A stretch of 64,000 nucleotides of DNA from Chitinophagaceae bacterium. GTDB taxonomy: Bacteria > Bacteroidota > Bacteroidia > Chitinophagales > UBA10324. Location of the stretch: NCBI GenBank assembly GCA_947474435.1, contig CANJII010000009.1, positions 1-64,000 of the forward strand, given 5' to 3'. Shown piece by piece: positions 26,158-34,259 of the stretch. Position 1 is the first letter of the stretch. The number at the start of each line of letters is the position of its first letter. The position numbers and the translations under genes were made by a program. The notes under the pieces were generated by a model. The model ran no database searches and was not told where the DNA came from. It saw only the letters and a program-made list of their open reading frames with translations.

Positions 26158-26347
26158 TGCTTCTACCTACGCAAAGTATTCGAGCGTGGGTTTTCAATTG
26201 ATTGCCGCTGTGATGATTGGTTTTGCAGCAGGATATTTTACCGATAGTTTTTTTCATTTACAATTACCAATATTTAAAACACTGTTTTCATTCGGAGGTG
26301 TTTTGTTAGGTTTGTACATTGTTATAAAAGAAGTTTCTAAACCTTGA
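26111..26347 (+). CDS. AtpZ/AtpI-family small membrane protein
   Basis: The product is 78 aa with a GTG start inside the bactofilin gene. A polar N-terminus precedes two membrane helices, YSSVGFQLIAAVMIGFAAGYFTD and LFSFGGVLLGLYIVIK, the form of AtpZ (F-type ATP synthase assembly or Mg/Ca channel accessory). No ATP synthase subunit genes follow in this window. Members normally sit just before atpB. The 47-nt overlap with bactofilin implies coupled translation. No ATG exists until the middle of the first helix, so the GTG start is the best choice. Confidence 0.78.
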   Translation: MKNEIPNKNSEKKQSDASTYAKYSSVGFQLIAAVMIGFAAGYFTDSFFHLQLPIFKTLFSFGGVLLGLYIVIKEVSKP

Positions 26348-26745
26348 ACTCATTAAAATCTTATTGGAGAAAATACTTTGTAGTCACTTTTATGCTAGCA
26401 CTATTTTGTGTGACTCTTTCGCGATTGGAAAGAATGCAGCCGTTTGAAAATTTTACTTATTCAATTTTTATTTTTTATGCAGTGCTCAGTCCGTTATTAT
26501 TCTGGTGGGCATCGAAAGGAATTTTGAGTAACAACAATTATAAATTTATAACCGCTATTACCGGAAGCATGACAGTTAAACTTTTATTGAGTCTGGTATT
26601 TGTGGTGGTCTATGCTTTTTTATTTAAACCCGGGAAGCCCTATTTCATCATTCCGTTTTTTGTTGACTATAGTTGTTATACCATTTTAGAAGTTGTTGAA
26701 ATGATGAAGCTCACAAAAATCGCGAACCGGAAATCGGAGAAATGA
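26344..26745 (+). CDS. Four-helix membrane protein, AtpI-like position
   Basis: The product is 133 aa with about four membrane helices (near 10-25, 37-55, 70-92 and 98-118). Its place right after atpZ is that of the unnamed AtpI-like protein ahead of atpB in many Bacteroidota ATP synthase operons. The sequence itself carries no motif I can cite. The predicted start is TTG overlapping the previous stop (TTGA). An ATG at 26392 would remove half of the first helix and is less likely. The following gene overlaps it by 4 nt. Confidence 0.6.
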   Translation: MNSLKSYWRKYFVVTFMLALFCVTLSRLERMQPFENFTYSIFIFYAVLSPLLFWWASKGILSNNNYKFITAITGSMTVKLLLSLVFVVVYAFLFKPGKPYFIIPFFVDYSCYTILEVVEMMKLTKIANRKSEK

Positions 26746-27362
26746 ATTCAGAAGCAAAACATAAAATTGCTGTAGTTCTGCATCCGTTCGTTCCACTAAA
26801 ATCATTACCGCTGCTTGTTCAATGGATTGATGAATACAAAATAAAAGTCATCATCACACCAAACAGAAAAACCGTGATGGGCGATTATCGCTCACCCGAT
26901 TATTCAAGAGGGCATGTGATAACGGTGAACGGAACTTTAAATCCATTTGCATTCACCATCACTTTTGTTCATGAAGTTGCGCACTTAATAGTATGGCTGA
27001 AACACAGAGGTAAAGTTTTATCGCATGGCGTGGAATGGAAAATTGATTTTAAAGAATTAATGAAGCCAATACTGGAGCAGGAAATATTTCCGGAAGATAT
27101 TTCAACGGCATTGGAAAAATATTTGAAGAATCCTGCAGCAAGTTCGTGTTATGATATTGCATTAACAAAAACTTTAGCGCGGTACAACAAAAAGCAAACA
27201 CTGCACCTCGAAGATATTGTTGAAGGAAGCGAATTCATTGCACATGATGGAAGAACTTATCAGAAAGGAAAAAAATTACGCAAGCGCTATATGTGTGTGA
27301 ATGTTTCAACCAAATCTGTATATTTATTTTCTCCCGTTGCAGAAATAAAAATTGTTAAATAA
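26742..27362 (+). CDS. SprT-like zinc-dependent protein
   Basis: The product is 206 aa. The SprT-type site is HEVAH (77-81), with a third histidine at 95 in SHGVEW. N-terminal residues MGDYRSPDYSRGHVITVNG match the beta-strands that precede it in the family. The C-terminus ends with a small beta module (YQKGKKLRKRYMCVN) and lacks the second zinc ribbon of true SprT. It is the last gene of the plus-strand operon (ATGA overlap with the preceding gene). Related eukaryotic Spartan proteins cut DNA-protein cross-links. The bacterial role is not settled. Confidence 0.85.
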   Translation: MNSEAKHKIAVVLHPFVPLKSLPLLVQWIDEYKIKVIITPNRKTVMGDYRSPDYSRGHVITVNGTLNPFAFTITFVHEVAHLIVWLKHRGKVLSHGVEWKIDFKELMKPILEQEIFPEDISTALEKYLKNPAASSCYDIALTKTLARYNKKQTLHLEDIVEGSEFIAHDGRTYQKGKKLRKRYMCVNVSTKSVYLFSPVAEIKIVK

Positions 27363-27399
27363 TTTTTTCAGGATATTGATAGATGCTTTTTTTCAAGGT

Positions 27400-27468
27400 A
27401 AAAAATCGCACGGAGACACAGAGTTTAAATACAATGTATTTCTCCGTGTACTCTGTGTCTCCGTGCGA
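27400..27468 (-). terminator. Long hairpin terminator built from octamer repeats
   Basis: Perfect 18-bp arms at 27406-27423 and 27451-27468 (TCGCACGGAGACACAGAG and its complement) flank 27 nt that hold a smaller 6-bp hairpin. On the minus strand a T6 run follows, so it suits the T9SS gene ending at 27486. The arms are made of CACGGAGA/CACAGAG octamers related to 52723-52746. Confidence 0.65.
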
Positions 27469-27485
27469 AACTGTTGTTGAAAACT

Positions 27486-30400
27486 CTACTTACTGATGTT
27501 CAGTTTTTTTGTAATCACTCCATCTTCAGTTTTCAATGCAACGAAATAAATTCCGGAAGAAATATTTTCCAATTCGTAATTGAAATTATTCGCACCGTTT
27601 TTCAATTCAATTGTTCCGTTCATAATTTCCTGACCTAAAATATTGGTGATTCTGATTTCACCATTTCCATCAGCAACTGAATTAATAGTTAACATAAACC
27701 TGCCATCATTCGGGTTTGGAAAAATGTTTAATTCATAACCTGAAATAGCCGTTGTAACATCTTCTAACCGCAATGTAGTTGTAAATGTTTGAATGGTGGT
27801 CCAACCTGAATTTACTGAGCCGGTTGCGTTGCAATCACTGCGCATTCTGATTTCGTAAGTTGAGTTGCTCTGTAAACCGGTCAATGTTTTAAAAGCTGTC
27901 GGTGCTGTGATTAATGAAGTGGTCCAGGTTGTAACTCCTTGCTTGCGATATTGCAATCTGTATTTCAATGCACAGGTGTTTCCGGTCCAGTTAGCAGTTG
28001 TTGATGTTTGCGTGATGTTTGTGAAATTAATTGTTGCAGGTTTCAAACAATTGCAAAGTGTGGTAAATGATTGAATGGTTGAATATGCTGATGCAATGGA
28101 ACCATTTGCATTGCAATCAGAGCGCACCTGATATTCATAAACAGTAAGTGGTAAAAGATTGGTTAAGTTTTTTGTAACGGTTGGTGCAGTGGTTGTAATG
28201 GTACTCCAGGTTGCAGTTCCCTGAATACGAATGTGAATTCGATATTTTACAGCACAACTGTTTCCGGTCCATGAGATTGTTGCTTTTGTTCCGGTGATGT
28301 TTGATGAAGATACATTGGTTGGAACATCACAAGTGGAAGTAAGTATTGTAATTGTATAATTACCTATGCAACCGTTAGCATCTGTAACAGTAGCTGAATA
28401 GGTTCCTGGGATTGCCTGAATTGATGCAGTTATCTCACCTGTATTCCACAAATAAACATATGGTGCACTTCCGCCACTAGCAAGCACATTCAAAGTAGTA
28501 TTGCCTGATGCACAAACAGAACTACCGGATGAAGAAGTAATGGTTACTACAGGAGCAGTAGTGATAGAAAAATCTGACCCGTTATCAGAACCGATCACTA
28601 TTGGGTTTGAACTTACAACTCTCATTCTGTAAGCAACCCCATCAACAACGGTAAATGGAATTGTTGCTGTTACATTTCCGCTGTTTGCAGTAGAAACTAA
28701 TGAACCAATTGTATCCGGTGAAGAAAAACTTCCGCTTGCATCACTCAGTTGTACAGTATAAATATTTCCTGCGTTGAAAGTTCCTGCTGAGGTAAATGGA
28801 ACTGATACGACTGTGCCTTTGCAATATGAAGCTGAGGTAAGTGCTCCGGTCGAAATTGTATTTGCCGCAACTCTTCCGAATGTAAATGCATTGAAAGTGG
28901 AAGATACATTCGAAGTGATTGTTCCTGATGTTGCATTTCCTGTTGAAGCAAATTTTCCTGCGTTGGTCCATGATGAACCACTCCAGCTTGCAACTCTTAA
29001 ACCTAAAGTATCAGCAAACCCACTCGCTGCAGCCCAATATAATTTCACTTTTGCATCAGCCGGAGTTGCGCCGCTTCTTGTCAGTAAAACATGTTCAAGA
29101 TTACTGACTGAAACTATCGGAGCAGTAACAGAACTTGTATTTGAAAAAGATGATGCTAAATATTGCCCGGTCCAGGTTGTTGAACTTGATGTTGAAGGAA
29201 TCACTTCAAAACTTCTGAAGTTAGTTCCATTGCCCGTAGGAAAAATGAATGCAGTTGTAGAGGAAGTTGTTTTAACCATTGGGCCATTTACGAAACTGCT
29301 TGCACTTGAACTTGCATGGTTGCCTGTTGAACTCAAAACTAATTTAGCTGCTGCTGTTGTATTTAATTTTCCATTGGTAAATACCACAATTGCATTTGTG
29401 TTAATATCGGTTACACAATTTATTCCGGCAGTATTATTCAAAGTTAAATTACCCCAGTTGGTTGATGTGCCGCCGATATTTTGTGCTGTTGCTCCATTGA
29501 AAATTATTCCACCGGTACCACCAACACCACTGTTTAACACTACATTCTTTTTCGCATTAATGCTGAAAGAACTTAACGATAAAGTAGAAGAGGCGCTTAA
29601 AGAATCGTTCACCGTAATTGTTCCCGATAATGTTTTTGTTCCGGCCTCAGTAATAAATAATTTATTGTAAGTACGAACAGTAATTGTTTGTGCAGTGGCA
29701 GATGCATATTGAATTTTTCCTGAATTATTTATGGCAGTTAAATCCCAGTTAAAATCAGCAGTACGGTTTTTAATGGCAACATTACTTGCGGCTTCGGTCA
29801 GCAAACCATTTCCAAGTGTTGAGTTCAAAGTTTTTATTGTTCCATTGTATCCGAATAAAAGAAGCGGACCAGCTGTAGAAATAAAACCTGATGAATCTGT
29901 TTCAGTTTCAGAACCTGCAATTTCTCCATTGCTGTCAACGATAATCATTCCGTTTACTTTCAAAGTATCATTTGAATGAATGGCCATAGAACTTCCGCTC
30001 ACAATTTCTCGAACACCATTAACTACCCAATCAGCGGCTGATTCTGAAATAAGTGCAACTATAGGATCACCAATCAACGGATTAGAATTTTGTATCGGAG
30101 CATCAAAAACATTGAACGGAACATTCCATGTTTTAGGTGATGCTTCTGTTCCGCCATTTAATGTAATTACCGGATGGGTTCCCAATGAATCGAACAATCC
30201 GAAGAAAAAAGATTTGATAAAAATATCCTGCGATGTAAGCGGAATATCAATGGTATAGCTTTTTGAATATTGTATGTAAACATTTCCTGAAAAATTTATT
30301 TGAGGTCGCTTAGGATCAGTTCCGGTGTAAAGTCTTGTGTTTCCAACAAAGCCCAGCAAGTCAGGAATATTTACATCACCATTGAAATTGCAAATGGTTT

Positions 30401-31280
30401 TATTGTTCGCACCGCCATCAGAATTTGGTCCGAGCATGGCAAATGCGATTGATGAATTTGCCTGACTCATATTCGGCGATTGAAATACACCATTAATATT
30501 TAGTGTTTCTCCCGCGTTGGCAGCATCATTCATTATAACAGCGGTGTTTACATTTATGGTTACCGATCCGCTTGCAATATCAATTGATGATGACATGGTG
30601 GAAGTTGCAGACCCCATGCGCAAATGACCAACAGTATGAGTAAGCGTGCTGTTGTTTTGCCCGTTTAAAATCATTAACCCTCTTGAGATTATTAACGAAT
30701 CAACTACTGTAAATGAGGTTAAAACTTTTGTTGTGTTTGTGATAGTGCTTGAAAAAGAACCGCCACCATAAGTAATTGAAAAAGTTCCACCCGTATTGTT
30801 GAGTTTTAATTTGTTGAATGTGGTTGTCCCGGTTCCGTTTATTGTTTGAGCTACTGCTCCACCTAAAACTACATTGCAGGCATTCGTGCCATTCAACATA
30901 TTGAAAGTTCCGTTGTTGACAAATGCAACTCCATTATAATTCAGGGTATTTGTTGTGGCTGTACCCGGCGTTGCACAATTAAAAATACCTCCCGCATTTA
31001 TTGTTAATGTCCCGGTTATCGTGAAAGATCTTCCTGTTCCGGTGGCATCAAAACTTAAAGTTCCGTTTACAATAACATTTACAATGCTTGGTGGATTTAC
31101 ATTGATAGAAACTACATGACCTGCACTGATAGTTACATTATCATTTGCAAGTGGAACAGCACCTCCCCACACCGCAGTATTGTTCCAGTTTCCTGAAGCA
31201 ACTGTTACTTTATTAGCAGCATAAAGAGAGAAGTTTGCGATGAGCAAAAAGACTGTAAGTAAAAAACTAATTGGTCTCAT
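27486..31280 (-). CDS. T9SS-secreted surface protein with G8-like start, beta-rich repeats, two FN3 domains
   Basis: The product is 1264 aa. After the signal peptide (1-21) the text SGNWNNTAVWGGAVPLANDNVTIS is the start of a beta-helix/G8-like region. Hundreds of T/S/N-rich residues follow with repeated TLNNTGG/LNLNN-like strands (about 50-720). A SprB-like 'C.G..T..V...GG..PY.Y.W..G' module lies near 985-1060. Two fibronectin type III domains follow (about 1070-1155 and 1158-1180 onward; WTGNSCAVKYRIHIR and WTGNTCALKYRLQYR). The last 75 residues (LNIFPNPNDGRFML... KKLNISK) are a type A T9SS sorting domain. It is probably an adhesin or matrix protein; no catalytic site is seen. Confidence 0.88.
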   Translation of the reverse strand: MRPISFLLTVFLLIANFSLYAANKVTVASGNWNNTAVWGGAVPLANDNVTISAGHVVSINVNPPSIVNVIVNGTLSFDATGTGRSFTITGTLTINAGGIFNCATPGTATTNTLNYNGVAFVNNGTFNMLNGTNACNVVLGGAVAQTINGTGTTTFNKLKLNNTGGTFSITYGGGSFSSTITNTTKVLTSFTVVDSLIISRGLMILNGQNNSTLTHTVGHLRMGSATSTMSSSIDIASGSVTINVNTAVIMNDAANAGETLNINGVFQSPNMSQANSSIAFAMLGPNSDGGANNKTICNFNGDVNIPDLLGFVGNTRLYTGTDPKRPQINFSGNVYIQYSKSYTIDIPLTSQDIFIKSFFFGLFDSLGTHPVITLNGGTEASPKTWNVPFNVFDAPIQNSNPLIGDPIVALISESAADWVVNGVREIVSGSSMAIHSNDTLKVNGMIIVDSNGEIAGSETETDSSGFISTAGPLLLFGYNGTIKTLNSTLGNGLLTEAASNVAIKNRTADFNWDLTAINNSGKIQYASATAQTITVRTYNKLFITEAGTKTLSGTITVNDSLSASSTLSLSSFSINAKKNVVLNSGVGGTGGIIFNGATAQNIGGTSTNWGNLTLNNTAGINCVTDINTNAIVVFTNGKLNTTAAAKLVLSSTGNHASSSASSFVNGPMVKTTSSTTAFIFPTGNGTNFRSFEVIPSTSSSTTWTGQYLASSFSNTSSVTAPIVSVSNLEHVLLTRSGATPADAKVKLYWAAASGFADTLGLRVASWSGSSWTNAGKFASTGNATSGTITSNVSSTFNAFTFGRVAANTISTGALTSASYCKGTVVSVPFTSAGTFNAGNIYTVQLSDASGSFSSPDTIGSLVSTANSGNVTATIPFTVVDGVAYRMRVVSSNPIVIGSDNGSDFSITTAPVVTITSSSGSSVCASGNTTLNVLASGGSAPYVYLWNTGEITASIQAIPGTYSATVTDANGCIGNYTITILTSTCDVPTNVSSSNITGTKATISWTGNSCAVKYRIHIRIQGTATWSTITTTAPTVTKNLTNLLPLTVYEYQVRSDCNANGSIASAYSTIQSFTTLCNCLKPATINFTNITQTSTTANWTGNTCALKYRLQYRKQGVTTWTTSLITAPTAFKTLTGLQSNSTYEIRMRSDCNATGSVNSGWTTIQTFTTTLRLEDVTTAISGYELNIFPNPNDGRFMLTINSVADGNGEIRITNILGQEIMNGTIELKNGANNFNYELENISSGIYFVALKTEDGVITKKLNISK

Positions 31281-31454
31281 GATTTTTAATTTTGGTTTGT
31301 GCGAGCAAGATAGAAATTTAGTTTACTCGGCAAATTATTTTTTTTGTTTCAGAAGCGTTTCATTCAATTTATTTTGAAAAACTCCCTATCAATTTTTCCA
31401 TCGGAATAAATTATTTTGATGAAAATATTTCAACCGGAGAAAATTCAGAGAAGT

Positions 31455-31504
31455 AAAAAAAGAAAATACATAGAAAATAATTACTGATGCTCTCTGTATT
31501 TTCT
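31455..31504 (-). terminator. Hairpin terminator after the M28 peptidase gene
   Basis: Arms AGAAAATACA (31461-31470) and TGTATTTTCT (31495-31504) form a 10-bp stem, followed on the minus strand by T6. The adjacent 31505-31545 has CTCCGTG/CTCCGCG octamers and a TCCGTGCGAAATTGTTG stretch. That stretch is nearly the same as the one beside the terminator at 27460-27480. Confidence 0.5.
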
Positions 31505-31556
31505 CCGTGATTTTTTTTCTCCGCGAACTCCGTGCGAAATTGTTGAAGAAAAAATT

Positions 31557-32945
31557 CTACTGACAACTATCAATAAATAACTTCAATAATTTTTCTAAGT
31601 CGTTGAACTTGGTGAGCAGAAGGGTTTCCGCACGATCATAGACATCGTGATAAGCACTGATGCCGCCGAGCGTGTAAATAAAAAAACATTGAACTCCTTT
31701 TTCTGAAAAAGGATAATGATCACTGTTCGCTGCTTTGCCTCGTGGCTGAACACTTTTCAGTAAATGAAATTCGTCGTTGAGTTTTACAAGACGGTCAAAA
31801 TCACTTTTATATTCTGTTGCGTTCACCACTTTAATTCCTTCTTCTCCTGTTCCCATAATATCCATGTTGATGAGGAAACGGATTTTATTTAAACTGATGG
31901 TTGGATATTTAACAAAAAACTGTGAACCAATCAAGCCAACTTCTTCGCCACCGAAAGCAATAAAAACCATAGTATATTCCGGTCGGTGATTTATGTTGGA
32001 ATAATATCTTGCTAATGAAAGCAACATTGAAATACCACTTGCATTATCATTTGCTCCTGGGAAGTAAGTTTCATTTCCCAATCCACCAAGATGATCGTAG
32101 TGCGCAGTGAGCACAATCATAGAATCGGGTTTGCGTGTGCCCTGAATATATCCGACCACATTCTGCGATTGCACTTTTACTAATTTGTTTTGAATATCAA
32201 GTGTAACAGTTTGAGCATTTGCATTGAAAGCGCTTTTTAAAATAATCAGGTGCATCCATGTTTTTACTTCCATGGACATATCCATTGTCAACTTATTGCT
32301 GTTGAGTTCAATGAAACCAGCAGCACCAAAACAACTTTTTTCTTCAACAGTTTTTAAAAGAGATTTTAATCCGCCGCCAACTTTTGTGCTGTCGTCAATC
32401 ACTAAAATTGTTTTTGAATCAGCAATTGCATATTGCCAACTCCCATCTGCATTTTGGGTTGCAATGGATTCAAATTTTACTAATTTGAATTTTCCTTTTT
32501 TACCCTTGCTTTCTGCTGAAACGATGTAGTCTTTTCCGGTTGTTAAAATTTTATCATCAAGTTTCACAATCATGTTTTCCGGAAAAGTATTTACATCCAT
32601 CATAAATGATTGAAAATATCCGCCACGGTTTGCTGTGATTCCATATTGATAAAAACGATCAGCAATGTATGCGGCAGCTTTTGTGTCGCCATCGTTTACA
32701 TATCCTCTTCCAAAAAAATAAGAAGAGGTAAGGGTGTCAATTATTTTTTTTGCATAGGCACTGTCTTGTGCATTGCAAGTGTTGGGGAAAGCACTTACAA
32801 CTGTGAATGAAAAAAAAAGCAATGCTAAAGCTTCACCCTTAATCCCTCTTCTAAGGTGTGAGAAACGGTCGCGAAAATTTTTGCAACCATGAAAAAAATT
32901 AAAGATAAATTTCAAAATAGAAATTTTATTGACTGCAAACTGCAA
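31557..32945 (-). CDS. M28-family zinc aminopeptidase, secreted; unusual N-terminus
   Basis: The open frame codes 462 aa. The hydrophobic segment ALALLFFSFTVVSAFPNTCNA (about 39-59) is a signal peptide core, so the mature enzyme starts near 60. Dinuclear zinc residues of M28 are visible: H282 (LTAHYDHLGG), D300 (GANDNASG) and E334/E335 (GGEEVGLIGS). The PA-like insert lies before them. No ATG or GTG precedes the signal peptide in this frame, only a TTG at 32945. That TTG lies inside a heptamer array, and the segment SHLRRGIKGEA is encoded by a CCCCTCT-family repeat. The true start is therefore uncertain. It may have been displaced by the repeat, or a frameshift may lie in the A9 run at 32810-32818. 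Confidence 0.85.
   Translation of the reverse strand: MQFAVNKISILKFIFNFFHGCKNFRDRFSHLRRGIKGEALALLFFSFTVVSAFPNTCNAQDSAYAKKIIDTLTSSYFFGRGYVNDGDTKAAAYIADRFYQYGITANRGGYFQSFMMDVNTFPENMIVKLDDKILTTGKDYIVSAESKGKKGKFKLVKFESIATQNADGSWQYAIADSKTILVIDDSTKVGGGLKSLLKTVEEKSCFGAAGFIELNSNKLTMDMSMEVKTWMHLIILKSAFNANAQTVTLDIQNKLVKVQSQNVVGYIQGTRKPDSMIVLTAHYDHLGGLGNETYFPGANDNASGISMLLSLARYYSNINHRPEYTMVFIAFGGEEVGLIGSQFFVKYPTISLNKIRFLINMDIMGTGEEGIKVVNATEYKSDFDRLVKLNDEFHLLKSVQPRGKAANSDHYPFSEKGVQCFFIYTLGGISAYHDVYDRAETLLLTKFNDLEKLLKLFIDSCQ
32831..32865. repeat. CCCCTCTCC-family repeat, diverged copy in the M28 signal-peptide region
   Basis: The text CTTCACCCTTAATCCCTCTT, then CTAAGGTGTGAGAAA, aligns without gaps to the copy at 34590-34624, with changes at about 8 positions. 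It encodes SHLRRGIKGEA of the M28 frame. Confidence 0.5.
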
Positions 32946-32986
32946 ACTGTTAACTGCCTACTGCTTACTGCTTGCTGTCAACTGAA
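32931..32986. repeat. 7-nt-period degenerate array, AACTGCN type
   Basis: Eight heptamers run in phase: GACTGCA, AACTGCA, AACTGTT, AACTGCC, TACTGCT, TACTGCT, TGCTGTC, AACTGAA. The array spans the gap between the purS and M28 genes. It supplies the last residues of PurS (QLTASSKQ) and the TTG start of the M28 frame. Confidence 0.7.
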
Positions 32987-33218
32987 ATTCATAATATTCC
33001 ATCACCTGATTCGACAATAATTTTTTGCAGGCAGTTTCTACTTTCTCGTTCGCAAGTTTTTCTGTATCTGCTTCTATCTGAATGGTGATGTGCTTGCCAA
33101 TGCGAACATCTTTCGCTTCGTTTATTCCGAGGTTTTTTAATCCTGATACAACTGCCTTGCCTTGCGGATCGAGCAATTCTTTGAGTGGCATTACATTAAT
33201 TTCTGCTGTGTAAATCAT
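32958..33218 (-). CDS. purS: PurS subunit of phosphoribosylformylglycinamidine synthase
   Basis: The product is 86 aa. The motifs EINVMPLKELLDPQGKAV and NEAKDVRIGKHITIQIE are typical of the small PurS subunit. PurS bridges PurL and PurQ in the fourth step of de novo purine synthesis (FGAR to FGAM, ATP and glutamine dependent). purL and purQ are not in this window. The last eight residues come from a degenerate heptamer array and go beyond the usual family end (MEYYEF), so the stop codon has probably shifted. A second heptamer array lies just upstream of the start. Confidence 0.9.
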   Translation of the reverse strand: MIYTAEINVMPLKELLDPQGKAVVSGLKNLGINEAKDVRIGKHITIQIEADTEKLANEKVETACKKLLSNQVMEYYEFQLTASSKQ

Positions 33219-33225
33219 CTTTTTT

Positions 33226-33288
33226 GGTTACGGGTTTCGAGTTTATGGTTTAGGGTTTTTGTTTCGAATTTCGTGTTTTTGGTTTGGT
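33226..33288. repeat. 7-nt-period degenerate array, GGTTTCG type
   Basis: Nine heptamers run in phase: GGTTACG, GGTTTCG, AGTTTAT, GGTTTAG, GGTTTTT, GTTTCGA, ATTTCGT, GTTTTTG, GTTTGGT. They fill the space between the purS start and the pssA stop. Confidence 0.65.
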
Positions 33289-33289
33289 G

Positions 33290-34072
33290 TTATTCTGGCT
33301 TTTCGAGGAATGAATTGATGATGGAAAGAAGAATGTACGCGATAATAGCGAGCGCTAATCCGGTCCAGTGCATGAAAAAAATCAGGAGCAACGATAGTAA
33401 AATAAAAATTACCCGCAACTCATTTCCTCTCCAGCCAAGTGATTTTACTTTCAATGAAAACATTTTCAGTTCAGAAACCATCAGCCACGAAAACAAAATA
33501 GTAATGCCGTATAAAATCCATTTGTTGATTAACAGATTTCCTAACCCATACTCATTACCAATGTATATTAGTGGAAGTGTGGCAATGAAAATGGCATTTG
33601 CAGGAGATGGTAACCCTATAAAACTTTCGTGCTGTCTTTCGTCAATATTAAATTTTGCCAATCGCCAGCAGGCCGCACATGCAATTAATAAGGCAGGAAG
33701 AAGAAATAATTTGCTTGTGTAAAGGGCACCGCTCTCTAAAAAGTAAGCCCGTTCCAACAGCTGATAAATGATTATTGCAGGCAGTACTCCGAAGGTCACC
33801 ATATCAGCCAATGAGTCCAATTGTTTTCCGATTGCTGATTTTGCGTTCAGCGCGCGGGCAACAAAGCCATCAAAAAAATCAATCACTGCAGCAATCAAAA
33901 TACAAAAGCCACTCGTGAATAACCGATTGCTAATTTCGAAAGTCTGATAAATTCCGTGCTGACCTTTTGTTAAAATAAAATATCGTTCATCGAAAGCATA
34001 CAGTATTCCTATACAACCTAAAGTCAGGTTGAGGAGTGTTAGCATGTTCGGAATTTGTTTGATGAGTTTCAT
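33290..34072 (-). CDS. pssA: CDP-diacylglycerol--serine O-phosphatidyltransferase
   Basis: The product is 260 aa from the ATG at 34072 (MKLIKQIPNMLTLLNL). An upstream ATG at 34093 would add 7 residues and gives a less typical start. The CDP-alcohol phosphotransferase motif is complete: DFFDGFVARALNA, then G, then QLDSLADMVTFG (pattern DxxDGxxARx8Gx3Dx3D). About six to eight membrane helices are present. The enzyme makes phosphatidylserine, the precursor of phosphatidylethanolamine, in the inner membrane. The first helices (LLNLTLGCIGILYAF) match other Bacteroidota PssA proteins. Confidence 0.9.
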   Translation of the reverse strand: MKLIKQIPNMLTLLNLTLGCIGILYAFDERYFILTKGQHGIYQTFEISNRLFTSGFCILIAAVIDFFDGFVARALNAKSAIGKQLDSLADMVTFGVLPAIIIYQLLERAYFLESGALYTSKLFLLPALLIACAACWRLAKFNIDERQHESFIGLPSPANAIFIATLPLIYIGNEYGLGNLLINKWILYGITILFSWLMVSELKMFSLKVKSLGWRGNELRVIFILLSLLLIFFMHWTGLALAIIAYILLSIINSFLEKPE

Positions 34073-34259
34073 CAGAAAATAATTGTGTTGCAAACCTAAT
34101 GCAGTATTTATTTTTTTATGAAAAACATGTACTCAAACAAATTGCAATTATTCTTCATCCTTATTTCAATCAATTATTTTGAACTGTTTTATTCTGTATG
34201 TTCTTTAGGTGTTAAGAGTTTTTTTATTTAAAAATATTTTTCCCATTCAGAACATTTTT

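Noticed and set aside
28774-29670. 298-aa plus-strand frame opposite the T9SS adhesin gene
   Set aside because: It is the complement of Thr/Ser/Asn-rich repeat codons, which yields long Val/Leu-rich antisense frames. It has no start signal or known domain.
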